A stretch of 64,000 nucleotides of DNA from Rhodobacter sp. SGA-6-6 (GTDB lineage Bacteria; Pseudomonadota; Alphaproteobacteria; Rhodobacterales; Rhodobacteraceae), in assembly GCF_011043545.1 (NCBI RefSeq), contig NZ_JAAKGP010000002.1:186001-250000 (forward strand), written 5' to 3'. The notes under the pieces were generated by a model. It was given only the letters and a program-made list of their open reading frames with translations, was not told the origin of the DNA and ran no database searches. The position numbers and the translations under genes are program-made. This document shows positions 35,729 to 44,643 of the stretch, in pieces (position 1 is the stretch's first letter; every line of letters starts with the position of its first letter).

Positions 35729-36739
35729 TCAGCCCGCCGTGGCCTCGTCGGCCTCGTAGGCGTTGATGATGCGGGCGACCAGCGGGTGGCGCACCACGTC
35801 CTTCGACGTGAAGTAGTTGAAGCTGACGCCCTTAACCCCTTTCAGGATGCGTTCGGCCTCGGACAGACCCGAGACGGTGCCGCGCGGCAGATCGACCTGG
35901 GTGCGGTCGCCGGTGATCACCATGCGGCTGCCTTCGCCCAGGCGGGTCAGGAACATCTTCATCTGCATCGAGGTGGCGTTCTGCGCCTCGTCCAGCACCA
36001 CGAAGGCGTTCGACAGGGTGCGCCCGCGCATGAAGGCCAGCGGCGCGATCTCGATCCGCTTCTCCTGCATCAGCTTTTCCACCTGCTTCGCCGGCAGGAA
36101 GTCGTTCAGCGCATCGTAGAGCGGCTGCATGTAGGGATCGACCTTCTCCTTCATGTCGCCGGGCAGGAAGCCGAGGCGTTCGCCCGCCTCCACCGCCGGG
36201 CGGCTGAGAACGATCCTCTCGACCGCGCCGGAGATGAACATCGTCACCCCCACCGCCACCGCCAGGTAGGTCTTGCCGGTCCCCGCCGGGCCGATGCCGA
36301 AGCCGAGTTCATGGCTGAACAGGTTGGCGACATAGGCCTTCTGCGCCTCGGTCCGCGGCTCGATCGGCTTCTTGCGGGTGCGCAACTCCATGCCGGGGTT
36401 GAACAGCTCGATCTGCTCGCCCTCGCCCGTGGGGGTCACCGGGCGGCCCATCCGCATCGCGCCGTCGATGTCGCCGGCCCCGAGGCTGCGCCCCGCCTCC
36501 AGCCGGGCGTAGAGACTGCGCAGCACCGCCGCAGCCTGCTCCCGCGCGCCCTTGTCGCCGATCACCGCCAGACGGTTGCCGCGCCGCAGGATGTGAACCC
36601 CCATCTGGTGCTCCACCTGGGCCAGGTTGCGGTCGAACTCTCCGCAGAGGTCGATCAGCAACCGGTTGTCGGGAAATTCGAGGGTGGTTTCCACCATGTC
36701 CTCGGGGCTGGTCGGGGGGGTCAGCGCGCTGATGCCCAA
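35729..36739 (-). CDS. PhoH-family ATPase
   Basis: 336 residues. The start is a TTG at 36739 with AAGGAG six bases upstream, since no suitable ATG exists. The P-loop GPAGTGKT is at residues 150-157, Walker B is AFVVLDEAQNA, and the family motif LSRPAVEAGERLGFLPGDM follows. PhoH-like proteins are thought to act as RNA-binding NTPases linked to ribosome and rRNA maturation. It often lies with miaB and ybeY; miaB is 1.4 kb upstream here, separated by two envelope genes, and ybeY does not follow. Confidence 0.93.
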   Translation of the reverse strand: MGISALTPPTSPEDMVETTLEFPDNRLLIDLCGEFDRNLAQVEHQMGVHILRRGNRLAVIGDKGAREQAAAVLRSLYARLEAGRSLGAGDIDGAMRMGRPVTPTGEGEQIELFNPGMELRTRKKPIEPRTEAQKAYVANLFSHELGFGIGPAGTGKTYLAVAVGVTMFISGAVERIVLSRPAVEAGERLGFLPGDMKEKVDPYMQPLYDALNDFLPAKQVEKLMQEKRIEIAPLAFMRGRTLSNAFVVLDEAQNATSMQMKMFLTRLGEGSRMVITGDRTQVDLPRGTVSGLSEAERILKGVKGVSFNYFTSKDVVRHPLVARIINAYEADEATAG

Positions 36740-36920
36740 AAGGATCTCCTTTGTTCAGAGGGCCCATGACAGGAGCCTGCGCCACACCCCGCGATCTGGC
36801 AAGGATTTTTGCAGGCACCCCCATATCTTGCGGGTCATGCTGTAGAAATTGTGACGATGACGGGCGAAGACAAGAGGAGGACGGGGGGAATGGCGAAAAT
36901 CCCGCCCCCAGGACGGAAAC

Positions 36921-36945
36921 GGGCCGCAGCTGGCGGCTGCGGCCC
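36921..36945 (-). terminator. Hairpin after the lipoprotein gene
   Basis: Arms GGGCCGCAGC and GCTGCGGCCC with a 5-nt loop, about 40 nt past the lipoprotein stop and upstream of phoH. No long T-tract follows, so termination would be weak. Confidence 0.5.
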
Positions 36946-36983
36946 GGAAGCGGCGCCCGAAGGGGCGGTGTGTCGGCGGCGGC

Positions 36984-37406
36984 TCAGCGCGTGCAGACGC
37001 CGTTCGCGTCAGCCGTGGTGCCGGCCGGGCAGCGCTTGACCACCACGGTCTTGATGCCGGGGCCGGGGGTCCAGTCGGCGATGCCTTCCGAACGGGTCTG
37101 GTATTCGCGGATCACAGTGCCCGGCGGGAAGTGGTTGTTGCAGACCGGCAGGCCCGAGGCCGGGTCGTAGCGCGGGCTGGAATAGCCCTCGACCCCGTCG
37201 TCCATGATCCAGTTCTGGCAGCCGTCCGGGTCGTAGGCGATGGCGGCGCGGCCGTTCACCAGCACCCCCGTGTCGCGGCCCTTGTCCACGCCCGTGGCGA
37301 TCACGTCGTCCGGGCCGCGGTAGCGGTGCAGGCCGTCTTCCACGCAGGCCCCGAGCAGCAGCGGGGCGGCAAGGAGGGCGCCGAGTTTCATGTAGCTCTG
37401 CATCAT
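36984..37406 (-). CDS. Lipoprotein with GYxxPRxDP cysteine module
   Basis: 140 residues with a lipoprotein signal (MKLGALLAAPLLLGAC). The start is set at ATG 37406, 2 nt after the upstream gene's stop; ATGs at 37403 and 37391 are alternatives. Mature residues contain PDGCQNW...DDGVEGYSSPRYDP...GLPVC, a Cys-bracketed module almost repeated in the adjacent OmpA-like protein. A second Cys pair lies in VKRCPAG and GVCTR near the C-terminus. The two genes are clearly coupled. No known function; probably an outer-membrane accessory protein. Confidence 0.8.
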   Translation of the reverse strand: MMQSYMKLGALLAAPLLLGACVEDGLHRYRGPDDVIATGVDKGRDTGVLVNGRAAIAYDPDGCQNWIMDDGVEGYSSPRYDPASGLPVCNNHFPPGTVIREYQTRSEGIADWTPGPGIKTVVVKRCPAGTTADANGVCTR

Positions 37407-37408
37407 TG

Positions 37409-37978
37409 TCACCACCGATAGCAAACGATTTCGACGCGACGGTTCTTGGCCATCCCGGCCGCCGTGCCGTTCGAGGCGATCGGCTGGCGTTCGCCGAAGC
37501 CAAGCTCACGCTCGACCGAGGCGCCGACCGAGCGGGCCACTTCCGCCACCGCATGGGCGCGGCGCTTCGACAGGCTCATGTTGTATTCGTCCGAGGCGCG
37601 GCTGTCGGTATGGCCGTAGATGGCATAGCCGAAGGCGCCCGCCTGGCTGAAGAACTGGCGCAGCCGGTCGCGGCCCGAGGCCGTCAGCTTGGCGCTGTCG
37701 GTGGCGAACAGCGTGTCGGTGTTCTCGACCAGGCAGGTGTTCTTCTTCAGGCAGACCGGCTTGCCGGTCTTCGGGTCGCGGCGCGGCACCATGTAGCCTT
37801 CCAGGCCGCCGTCGGCCCACCAGTGCATACAGCCGTCGTCGTCGATCCAGACGCCCCATTCGATCTTGCCGGTGACGACAGGGGATTCCTGCGCCAGGGC
37901 GACCGAAGCCCCACCCAGGCCGGCCGCAAGCGCCAGCCCTCCCAACATCATCCGCACTGCGCGTGAATACCCGTTCAC
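37409..37978 (-). CDS. OmpA-family envelope protein with GYxxPRxDP cysteine module
   Basis: 189 residues from the GTG at 37978 (AAGGGGG eight bases upstream); the signal peptide ends SVALA|QE. The N-terminal mature part has the module DDGCMHW...GLEGYMVPRRDP...KPVC, shared with the next gene. The C-terminal domain is OmpA/MotB-like: YAIYGHTDSRASDEYNMSLS and RRAHAVAEV, with NRRVEIVCYRW at the end, which should bind peptidoglycan. It likely forms a pair with the neighbouring lipoprotein. Confidence 0.87.
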   Translation of the reverse strand: MNGYSRAVRMMLGGLALAAGLGGASVALAQESPVVTGKIEWGVWIDDDGCMHWWADGGLEGYMVPRRDPKTGKPVCLKKNTCLVENTDTLFATDSAKLTASGRDRLRQFFSQAGAFGYAIYGHTDSRASDEYNMSLSKRRAHAVAEVARSVGASVERELGFGERQPIASNGTAAGMAKNRRVEIVCYRW

Positions 37979-38093
37979 AGCCAGAGCCCCCTTCACCACT
38001 ATGTGACAGCTGGTCCGAGAATTGCCGTCCGACCCCTGCGAAGTAAAGGGGATTCTTGGAGATTTGGGCATTTATGTGGCGGTCCGTCCGCAG

Positions 38094-38117
38094 TTACCCA
38101 CAATATCCTGTGGATAA
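38094..38117. promoter_or_regulatory. Two inverted DnaA-box-like sites
   Basis: TTACCCACA (38094-38102, one mismatch to the consensus TTATCCACA) and TGTGGATAA (38109-38117, exact on the other strand) face each other with a 6-nt gap. They lie about 120-140 nt before the OmpA-like gene and just after miaB. Confidence 0.55.
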
Positions 38118-38161
38118 GGACAGATTGTTTCGCCGCCGGAAACCTTGCGGCTGACCCAAGG

Positions 38162-39463
38162 TCAATCCGGAATCCTGACCGCCGCCAACGAGTTCGGCGC
38201 CGAAGCTGAGACGCGGGCGCGGACCAGATCGCCGATGCGGCCCGCCGCGTCCTCGACATGCACCGCCATCAGGTGCTGCGACTTGCCGACCATCTGGCCG
38301 GGGCGGCGGCCGGTCTTTTCGTAAAGCACCGCCACCTCCTGCCCCACCATCGCCGCCTGCGCCGCCTGCTGCTGCGCGGTGATCAGCGCCTGCAGCGCCT
38401 GCAGCCGTTCGTCGGCCACCTCCGCCGCCACCGGAGCCTTCTCCGCCGCCGGGGTGCCGGGGCGGGCGGAATACTTGAAGCTGAAGGCGGCGCCGTAGCC
38501 CACCTGCCGCACCAGCGCCATCGTCGCCTCGAAATCGGCCTCGGTCTCGCCGGGGAAGCCGACGATGAAGTCGCTGGTCAAGAGGATGTCGGGCCGCGCC
38601 GCCCGGATGCGCTCCACCAGCCGCAGGTAATGGTCCGCTGTGTGCTTGCGGTTCATCGCCTTCAGGATGCGGTCGCTGCCCGACTGCACCGGCAGGTGCA
38701 GGTAGGGCATCAGCTGCGGCACCTCGGCATGGGCGGCGATCAGGTCCTCGGCCATGTCGTTGGGGTGGCTGGTGGTATAGCGGATGCGGTCCAGCCCCTC
38801 GATCCCGGCCAGTTCCCGGATCAGCCGGGCCAAGGTCCAGCCGCCGGCATGGTAGGCGTTGACGTTCTGGCCCAGCAGGGTGATCTCGCGCACCCCGCGG
38901 TCCACCAGGTCGCGCGCCTCGCGCAGCAGCCGCTCGGCGGGGCGGGAGACCTCGGCGCCGCGGGTATAGGGCACCACGCAGAAGGCGCAGAACTTGTCGC
39001 AGCCCTCCTGCACGGTCAGGAAAGCCGTCGGCCCCCGCAGCGCCTTGCGGGCGGGCAGGTGCTCGAACTTGTCCTCGGCCGGGAAATCGGTGTCCACCAC
39101 CCGGCCCTCGGCCCGCACCATCGCCGGCAGGCGGTGATAGCTTTGCGGCCCGACCACGATGTCGACCAGCGGCATCCGCTTCAGGATCTCCTCGCCCTCG
39201 GCCTGGGCCACGCAGCCGGCGACGCCGACCTTCAGCCCGGGCCGCTCCGCCTTCAGCGGCTTCAGCCGGCCGAGGTCGGAATAAAGCTTCTCGCTGGCCT
39301 TCTCGCGGATATGGCAGGTGTTCAGCAGCACCATGTCCGCCTCTTCCAGCACCTCGGTCTGGACATAGCCCTGCGCGCCCATGGCCTCGGCCATGCGTTC
39401 GCTGTCGTAGACGTTCATCTGGCACCCGTAGGTCTTGATGAACAGTTTCTTCGGATCGGCCAT
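38162..39463 (-). CDS. miaB: tRNA-2-methylthio-N6-isopentenyladenosine synthase MiaB
   Basis: 433 residues from the ATG at 39463 (GGAGG seven bases upstream). The N-terminal UPF0004 domain supplies Cys14, Cys50 and Cys84 for one [4Fe-4S] cluster. The radical-SAM motif CDKFCAFC (Cys155, 159, 162) holds the second. A TRAM domain ends the protein ([20 protein letters not shown]). It methylthiolates A37 of tRNAs reading UNN codons. Confidence 0.97.
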   Translation of the reverse strand: MADPKKLFIKTYGCQMNVYDSERMAEAMGAQGYVQTEVLEEADMVLLNTCHIREKASEKLYSDLGRLKPLKAERPGLKVGVAGCVAQAEGEEILKRMPLVDIVVGPQSYHRLPAMVRAEGRVVDTDFPAEDKFEHLPARKALRGPTAFLTVQEGCDKFCAFCVVPYTRGAEVSRPAERLLREARDLVDRGVREITLLGQNVNAYHAGGWTLARLIRELAGIEGLDRIRYTTSHPNDMAEDLIAAHAEVPQLMPYLHLPVQSGSDRILKAMNRKHTADHYLRLVERIRAARPDILLTSDFIVGFPGETEADFEATMALVRQVGYGAAFSFKYSARPGTPAAEKAPVAAEVADERLQALQALITAQQQAAQAAMVGQEVAVLYEKTGRRPGQMVGKSQHLMAVHVEDAAGRIGDLVRARVSASAPNSLAAVRIPD

Positions 39464-39601
39464 TCCCGCGCCTCCTGCGGCCCGGCTTTTACACCCCGCT
39501 GCCCGCCACGGCAACGCCACCCCCTTGCCATGCACGAAGACTTCACCGATTCTGGAACCGATCGGCCCGGCCCCGCGGGGAATGGCCCCGGCGGCAGGAA
39601 C

Positions 39602-40474
39602 ATGATGCGCTACAAGGATCTGGAGACCTTCATCGGCACCGCCGGCCCGGCCCTGGCCAAGGGCCCTGTCGCCATGATCATGGCCGAGGACGCAGTGGAG
39701 ATCGACAGCACCCTGCGCCACCACCTGCAAAGCGGCTTCCGCACCGTGATGCTGCTGGCGCCCGAGGACATGGCGCTGCCGGCCGATCTGGAGGCCAGGG
39801 TCCACCACGTCCTGCACGACGTCTATGCCGACGCCGCCCTGTCCGAGGCGGTGAACCGGGTCAACGACGCCGCGCCGGGGATCTGGCTCTACTACTGCTA
39901 CAACGCCGAATACCTGTTCTTCCCGTTCTGCGAATCGCGCTCGGTCCGCGACCTCTTGGCCTTCCATGCCGAGGAGCGGCGCGAGGCGATGCTGACCTAT
40001 GTCGTCGACCTCTACGCCAGCGACCTGGACACCCACGGCAATGCGGTGTCGCTGGAGGATGCCCATCTCGACCGCTCGGGCTATTACGCGCTGGCCCGCA
40101 AGGACGCCGAGAAGAACTGGGCCGAGAAGGACCGGCAGATGGATTTCTTCGGCGGCCTGCGCTGGCGGTTCGAGGAGCACATCCCCTGGACCCGGCGCAA
40201 GATCGACCGCATCTCGATCTTCAAGACCCGCAAGGGGCTGCGGCTGCGCCCCGACTTCACCTTCAACGAGGAAGAGCTGAACACCTTCGCCTGCCCCTGG
40301 CACAACAACCTGACGGCGGCGGTCTGCTCGTTCCGCACCGCCAAGGCGCTGCGCACCAACCCGGGCAGCCGCTTCGACATCCAGAACTTCCGCTGGCACA
40401 ACTCGGTCCCCTTCGACTGGCACAGCCAGCAGTTGATGGACCTTGGGCTGATGGAGCCGGGGCAGTGGTTCTGA
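39602..40474 (+). CDS. Glycosyltransferase family 2-like protein
   Basis: 290 residues from ATG 39602; an in-frame ATG at 39530 lacks a ribosome site. No signal peptide. The sequence begins with a Rossmann-like stretch ([14 protein letters not shown]...[11 protein letters not shown]) and contains [15 protein letters not shown]. The C-terminal half is rich in aromatic residues and charged motifs ([17 protein letters not shown]). Related Rhodobacteraceae proteins are usually annotated as glycosyltransferase family 2, but no DxD site is obvious in the expected position, so donor and acceptor are unknown. Confidence 0.7.
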   Translation: MMRYKDLETFIGTAGPALAKGPVAMIMAEDAVEIDSTLRHHLQSGFRTVMLLAPEDMALPADLEARVHHVLHDVYADAALSEAVNRVNDAAPGIWLYYCYNAEYLFFPFCESRSVRDLLAFHAEERREAMLTYVVDLYASDLDTHGNAVSLEDAHLDRSGYYALARKDAEKNWAEKDRQMDFFGGLRWRFEEHIPWTRRKIDRISIFKTRKGLRLRPDFTFNEEELNTFACPWHNNLTAAVCSFRTAKALRTNPGSRFDIQNFRWHNSVPFDWHSQQLMDLGLMEPGQWF

Positions 40475-40502
40475 CACCGTGGCGCGGCGGCCGGCGGGGC
40501 AC

Positions 40503-40565
40503 GGCGGGGTGAACCCCGCCCTACCGGGAAGACCCGGCGCGTCGTAGGGCGGGGTTCACCCCGCC
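40503..40565. repeat. REP-like inverted pair (locus R3)
   Basis: Two 22-nt copies of the GGCGGGG/CCCCGCC type: 40503-40524 (ends CTAC) and 40544-40565 (starts GTAG), GTAG heads facing inward across 19 nt. They lie between the convergent glycosyltransferase-like and DUF72 genes. Confidence 0.82.
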
Positions 40566-40572
40566 GCCCCGT

Positions 40573-41364
40573 TCACCCCAGCCGCTCGATCAGCGCCATC
40601 GCGGCCTGCGGGTTCAGCACCTTGTGGCCGCTGATGACGTAAAGGAACACGTCGCGCGGGCCGGAGGGTTTCGGGTCGCCCACATAATCCAGACCCTCCG
40701 GGCAGCCGCCCTCGGCCCAGACCTTCGCCCGCTCGGCCCAGAGGTCCAGCGCCCTTTCGCTGTAGCCGAGCGGCTCGTCCTCCGCCGTGCCCATGATCCG
40801 GGCATAGACGAAGGGCGCGGTCGGGTCGGCGATCTGGGGGAATTCACTGTCCGCCGCGATCACCGCCGCCACGCCATGGGCGCGGGCCAGATCGGTGAAC
40901 TCCGGCGTGCGGAAGCTGTCGTGGCGCACCTCCACCGCATGGCGCAGCTTGCGGCCCTGGTGCGAGGCGGGAAGCAGCTTCAGGAAGGCCTCGAAATCCT
41001 CCGGATCGAATTTCTTCGTCGCCATGAACTGCCAGTTGATCGGGCCGAGCTTGTCGCCCAGCTCCACCACCCCGCTGTCGAGGAAGCGCTGGATGCTCTC
41101 GCCCGCCTCGGACAGCACCCGGCGGTTGGTGGCGAAGCGCGGGCCTTTCAGCGCGAAGACGAAGCCCTCGGGCACCTCGTCGTGCCATTTGCGGAAACTC
41201 TCGGGCCTCTGCGAGCCGTAATAGGTGCCGTTGACCTCGATCGAGGTCAGCACGCGGCTGGCATGGTCCAGTTCCCGCTTCTGAGCCAGGCCCTCGGGGT
41301 AGAAGCTGCCGCGCCAGGGCTCGTAGGTCCAGCCGCCGACGCCGATGAAGATCCTGCCTGCCAT
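40573..41364 (-). CDS. DUF72 family protein (YecE-like)
   Basis: 263 residues with the DUF72 TIM-barrel pattern: IGVGGWTYEPWRGSFYPEGL at the start, SIEVNGTYYGSQRPESFRKW, FALKGPRFATNRR, and PFVYARIMGT. The final GPRDVFLYVISGHKVLNPQAA is also typical. The enzymatic role of the family is unknown. The gene stands alone, ending 8 nt from a REP-like pair. Confidence 0.88.
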   Translation of the reverse strand: MAGRIFIGVGGWTYEPWRGSFYPEGLAQKRELDHASRVLTSIEVNGTYYGSQRPESFRKWHDEVPEGFVFALKGPRFATNRRVLSEAGESIQRFLDSGVVELGDKLGPINWQFMATKKFDPEDFEAFLKLLPASHQGRKLRHAVEVRHDSFRTPEFTDLARAHGVAAVIAADSEFPQIADPTAPFVYARIMGTAEDEPLGYSERALDLWAERAKVWAEGGCPEGLDYVGDPKPSGPRDVFLYVISGHKVLNPQAAMALIERLG

Positions 41365-41422
41365 GGCCTGCCCCTTTTGCCGAGAGGACCAGCCTAGCCG
41401 AAATCGGGGATGGTGCGAAGGC

Positions 41423-41839
41423 TCAGCGCCGGCGCAGGCGGATCACCACGTCGACCCTGGCGATCTCGGTGCCCTCCGGCGCGGCGGGAAGGCCGGTGAT
41501 CTTCAACTCGTCCTTCGGGGCGTCGGTCAGGGTGGCGCTGTCTTCCCAGTAGAAATGCGGGTGGTCGTCCATGCGGGTGTCGAAGTAGCTTTTCGACCCG
41601 TCCACCACCACCTCGTTCATCAGCCCGGCCTCGCAGAAGGCCCGCAGGGTGTTGTAGACGGTGGCGAGGCTGACCTTCTCACCGGCAGAACTGGCTGCGG
41701 CATAAAGTCCCTCGGCGGTGACATGGCGGTCCTCGCCGTCGCCGACCAGCAGGCCGGCCAGGGCCAGCCGCTGCCGCGTCGGACGCAACCCGCCGTGCGC
41801 CAGCCAGTCGGCCCCCCGCTTTTCCGCCACCGGAGTCAT
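41423..41839 (-). CDS. irr: Fur-family iron/heme regulator Irr
   Basis: 138 residues. The winged helix (LRPTRQRLALAGLL, then VSLATVYNTLRAFCEAGL) is Fur-like. The position divergent from fabA and the DTRMDDHPHFYWEDS segment match rhodobacterial Irr. The usual His-His-His heme/metal site is HPH here (His93-Pro94-His95), so heme sensing may differ. Irr normally represses or activates heme and iron genes under iron limitation, a fitting neighbour for this heme-rich window, although hemC, E, F and N show no Irr-box that I can identify. Confidence 0.85.
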   Translation of the reverse strand: MTPVAEKRGADWLAHGGLRPTRQRLALAGLLVGDGEDRHVTAEGLYAAASSAGEKVSLATVYNTLRAFCEAGLMNEVVVDGSKSYFDTRMDDHPHFYWEDSATLTDAPKDELKITGLPAAPEGTEIARVDVVIRLRRR

Positions 41840-41875
41840 GTCGCAAACCCGTTGCCCATAAGGACATATATAAAA

Positions 41876-41913
41876 CCCGGGGGCGCCGAATCAATCGGAT
41901 TCCGCCCCCGGGG
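41876..41913. promoter_or_regulatory. Imperfect palindrome in the irr-fabA divergent promoter
   Basis: CCGGGGGC plus CCGAATC on the left is matched by GATTCC plus GCCCCCGG on the right, centred on AATC, within the 157-nt irr-fabA gap. Its place between two divergent genes suggests a regulator binding site or attenuating hairpin rather than a terminator. A TATATAA tract lies just to its irr side. Confidence 0.5.
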
Positions 41914-41996
41914 TGCAACGCCCCGCCCTTGCTTAGCCTTCCATGCCTCTGTTACACGGGTTGGCAACAATCTTACGCAGAGGGGATGCGCGGCCG

Positions 41997-42506
41997 ATGG
42001 GTCTTTATCCGACCAGCTTCGACAAGGAAGACCTGTTGAAATGCGCCCGGGGGGAATTGTTCGGGCCGGGCAACGCCCAGTTGCCGGAACCGCCGATGCT
42101 GATGATGGACCGCATCACCGACATCTCGGAGGACCGCGGCGAGCATGGCAAGGGCCATGTGGTGGCCGAGTTCGACATCACCCCGGACCTGTGGTTCTTC
42201 GCCTGCCACTTCCCCGGCAACCCGATCATGCCGGGCTGCCTGGGCCTCGACGGGCTGTGGCAGCTGACCGGATTCAACCTCGGCTGGCGCGGCTGGCAGG
42301 GGCGCGGCTATGCGCTCGGTGTCGGCGAGGTCAAGCTGACCGGCATGGTGCGGCCGGACCGCAGGATGCTGACCTACTACGTCGATTTCACCAAGGCGGT
42401 GCAGACCCGCCGCCTGACCATGGGCGTGGCCGACGGCCGAGTTGAGGCGGATGGCGAAACCATCTATCTGGTCAAGGACATGAAGGTCGCCCTCTCGGCG
42501 AGCTGA
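41997..42506 (+). CDS. fabA: 3-hydroxydecanoyl-ACP dehydratase/isomerase FabA
   Basis: 169 residues from ATG 41997 (GAGGGGA upstream). The hot-dog active site is intact: His71 in [11 protein letters not shown] and Asp85 in LGLDGLWQ. It introduces the cis double bond at the C10 stage of fatty acid synthesis. With fabB and fabI immediately downstream (16-32 nt gaps) it forms the classical unsaturated fatty acid operon. Confidence 0.97.
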   Translation: MGLYPTSFDKEDLLKCARGELFGPGNAQLPEPPMLMMDRITDISEDRGEHGKGHVVAEFDITPDLWFFACHFPGNPIMPGCLGLDGLWQLTGFNLGWRGWQGRGYALGVGEVKLTGMVRPDRRMLTYYVDFTKAVQTRRLTMGVADGRVEADGETIYLVKDMKVALSAS

Positions 42507-42522
42507 CCTGAAGGAGAATCCC

Positions 42523-43752
42523 ATGCGCCGCGTCGTCATCACCGGGATCGGCATCGTCTCGCCCATCGGCAACGATGCCGCCGAAGTGGAAGCCTCGCTG
42601 CGGGCGGGGAAATCCGGCATCGTCTTCGCCCCCGACTATGCCGAGCACGGCTTCCGCAGCCAGGTCCACGGCACCGTCAAGCTGAACGTCGAGGACCATA
42701 TCGACAAGCGCGACCTGCGCTTCATGGGCGACGGGGCGGCCTATACCTTCATCGCCATGCGGCAGGCCATCGCCGACAGCGGCCTGACGGACTCCGAGGT
42801 CTCGAACGACCGCACCGGCATCATCGTCGGCTCCGGCGGGCCTTCGACGAAAAGCTTCTTCCGTGCCCACAACGTGGTGCGCGAGACCGGCAGCCCGAAG
42901 CGGATCGGGCCGTTCGGGGTGACCAAGGGCATGTCCTCCACCGTCTCGGCCTGCCTCGCCACGCCGTTCCGCATCAAGGGCGTGAACTATTCGATCACCT
43001 CGGCCTGCTCGACCAGCGCGCATTGCATCGGCAACGGCACCGAGCTGATCCAGATGGGCAAGCAGGACGTGGTCTTCGCCGGCGGCGGCGAGGAGCTGGA
43101 CTGGACGCTCAGCTGCCTGTTCGACGCCATGGGCGCGATGTCGTCGAAATACAACGACACGCCCGAGACGGCGAGCCGCACCTATGACGCCACCCGCGAC
43201 GGCTTCGTCATCGCCGGCGGCGGCGGCGTGGTGGTGCTGGAAGAGCTGAATCACGCCCTGGCCCGCGGCGCGAAGATCTACGGCGAAGTCACCGGCTACG
43301 GCGCCACCTCGGACGGCCACGACATGGTGGCCCCTTCGGGAGAGGGCGGCGAGCGGTCGATGCGGGTGGCTTTGTCCACCCTGCCCGAAGGCCGCCGGAT
43401 CGACTACATCAATAGCCACGGCACCAGCACCCCCGTCGGCGACATCACCGAGGTCGAGGCGATCCGCCGCGTCTTCGGCCGCGGCACCACGCCCCCCATC
43501 GCCTCCACCAAGTCGCTGACCGGGCACAGCCTGGGCGCCACCGGCGCGCATGAGGCGATCTATTCGCTGATCATGATGCAGAAGGGCTTCATCGCCGCTT
43601 CCGCCAACGTCGTCACCCCCGACCCGAACCTGGACCCGGGCGAGATCGTCACCACCCTGCGCGAGGGGGTGGAGATCGACGGCGTGCTGTCCAATTCCTT
43701 CGGCTTCGGCGGCACCAACGCCACCCTGGTCATGTCGAAATACCTCGGCTGA
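42523..43752 (+). CDS. fabB: 3-oxoacyl-ACP synthase I FabB
   Basis: 409 residues with the Cys-His-His triad: Cys162 in SACSTSAHC, His in [12 protein letters not shown] and His in [14 protein letters not shown]. It elongates the cis-3-decenoyl product of FabA. GAAGGAG lies before the ATG. The FabA-FabB pair marks an anaerobic-type unsaturated fatty acid pathway, expected to work at low oxygen. Confidence 0.97.
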   Translation: MRRVVITGIGIVSPIGNDAAEVEASLRAGKSGIVFAPDYAEHGFRSQVHGTVKLNVEDHIDKRDLRFMGDGAAYTFIAMRQAIADSGLTDSEVSNDRTGIIVGSGGPSTKSFFRAHNVVRETGSPKRIGPFGVTKGMSSTVSACLATPFRIKGVNYSITSACSTSAHCIGNGTELIQMGKQDVVFAGGGEELDWTLSCLFDAMGAMSSKYNDTPETASRTYDATRDGFVIAGGGGVVVLEELNHALARGAKIYGEVTGYGATSDGHDMVAPSGEGGERSMRVALSTLPEGRRIDYINSHGTSTPVGDITEVEAIRRVFGRGTTPPIASTKSLTGHSLGATGAHEAIYSLIMMQKGFIAASANVVTPDPNLDPGEIVTTLREGVEIDGVLSNSFGFGGTNATLVMSKYLG

Positions 43753-43784
43753 GTTTTCAACGGATCCATTTCAAGGGGGCCAGG

Positions 43785-44573
43785 ATGGCAGACCTTATGA
43801 AAGGCAAGCGCGGCCTCGTGATGGGGGTTGCGAACGACCGCTCCATCGCCTGGGGCATCGCCTCGGCGCTGGCGGCGGAAGGGGCGGAGCTGGCCTTCTC
43901 CTACCAGGGCGAGGCATTCGGCAAGCGGGTGCAGCCGCTGGCAGCCTCGGTCGGGTCGGACGTGCTGGTGGACGTGGACGTGACGGACGAGGCGTCCCTG
44001 GACGCCTGCTTCGCTTCGCTGAAGGACCGCTGGGGCAGGCTGGACTTCGTGATCCACGCCATCGCCTTCTCCGACAAGACCGAGCTGACCGGGCGGTTCA
44101 TCAACACCACCAAGGGCAACTTCCTGAATTCGCTGAACATCTCCTGCTTCAGCTTCATCGACGTGGCGCGGCGGGCGGAAGGGCTGATGCCGGACGGCGG
44201 GGCGCTGATCACCCTGACCTTCCAGGGCTCCAACCGGGTCTCGCCGAACTACAATGTGATGGGGGTGGCGAAGGCGGCGCTGGAATCGGCCACGCGCTAC
44301 CTGGCCAATGACCTCGGCCCGCAGAAGATCCGCGTCAACGCCATCTCCCCCGGCCCGATGAAGACGCTGGCCGGCTCGGCCATCGGCGGGGCGCGGGCGA
44401 CCTTCCGCCACACCGAGGAGAACGCGCCGCTGCGGTCGAACGCCACGCTGGAGACCATCGGCGGCACCGCAGTCTGGCTCTGCTCCGACTACGGCGCCGC
44501 GACCACGGGCGAGATCATCCACGTAGACGGCGGCTATCACGTCCTGGGCTTCCCGCAGGCGGAGAACCTTTGA
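43785..44573 (+). CDS. fabI: Enoyl-ACP reductase FabI
   Basis: 262 residues. NADH-binding GVANDRSIAWGIA is at the N-terminus, and the catalytic Tyr156 and Lys163 lie in YNVMGVAKAALE. At the neighbouring conserved position 146 there is Phe (LTFQGS) instead of the usual Tyr. The gene ends the fabABI operon, reducing trans-2-enoyl-ACP in each elongation cycle. A REP-like pair begins 11 nt after the stop. Confidence 0.96.
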   Translation: MADLMKGKRGLVMGVANDRSIAWGIASALAAEGAELAFSYQGEAFGKRVQPLAASVGSDVLVDVDVTDEASLDACFASLKDRWGRLDFVIHAIAFSDKTELTGRFINTTKGNFLNSLNISCFSFIDVARRAEGLMPDGGALITLTFQGSNRVSPNYNVMGVAKAALESATRYLANDLGPQKIRVNAISPGPMKTLAGSAIGGARATFRHTEENAPLRSNATLETIGGTAVWLCSDYGAATTGEIIHVDGGYHVLGFPQAENL

Positions 44574-44583
44574 GGCAGGGGCC

Positions 44584-44643
44584 GGCGGGGTGAACCCCGC
44601 CCTACATAAGGACCGTTCGCGTAGGGTGGGGTTTCACCCCACC
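44584..44643. repeat. REP-like inverted pair of mixed type (locus R4)
   Basis: A GGCGGGG-type copy (44584-44605, ending CTAC) faces a GGTGGGG-type copy (44621-44643, starting GTAG) across 15 nt. The TCA at 44634-44636 in the second copy is the stop codon of the SulP gene. Confidence 0.82.
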
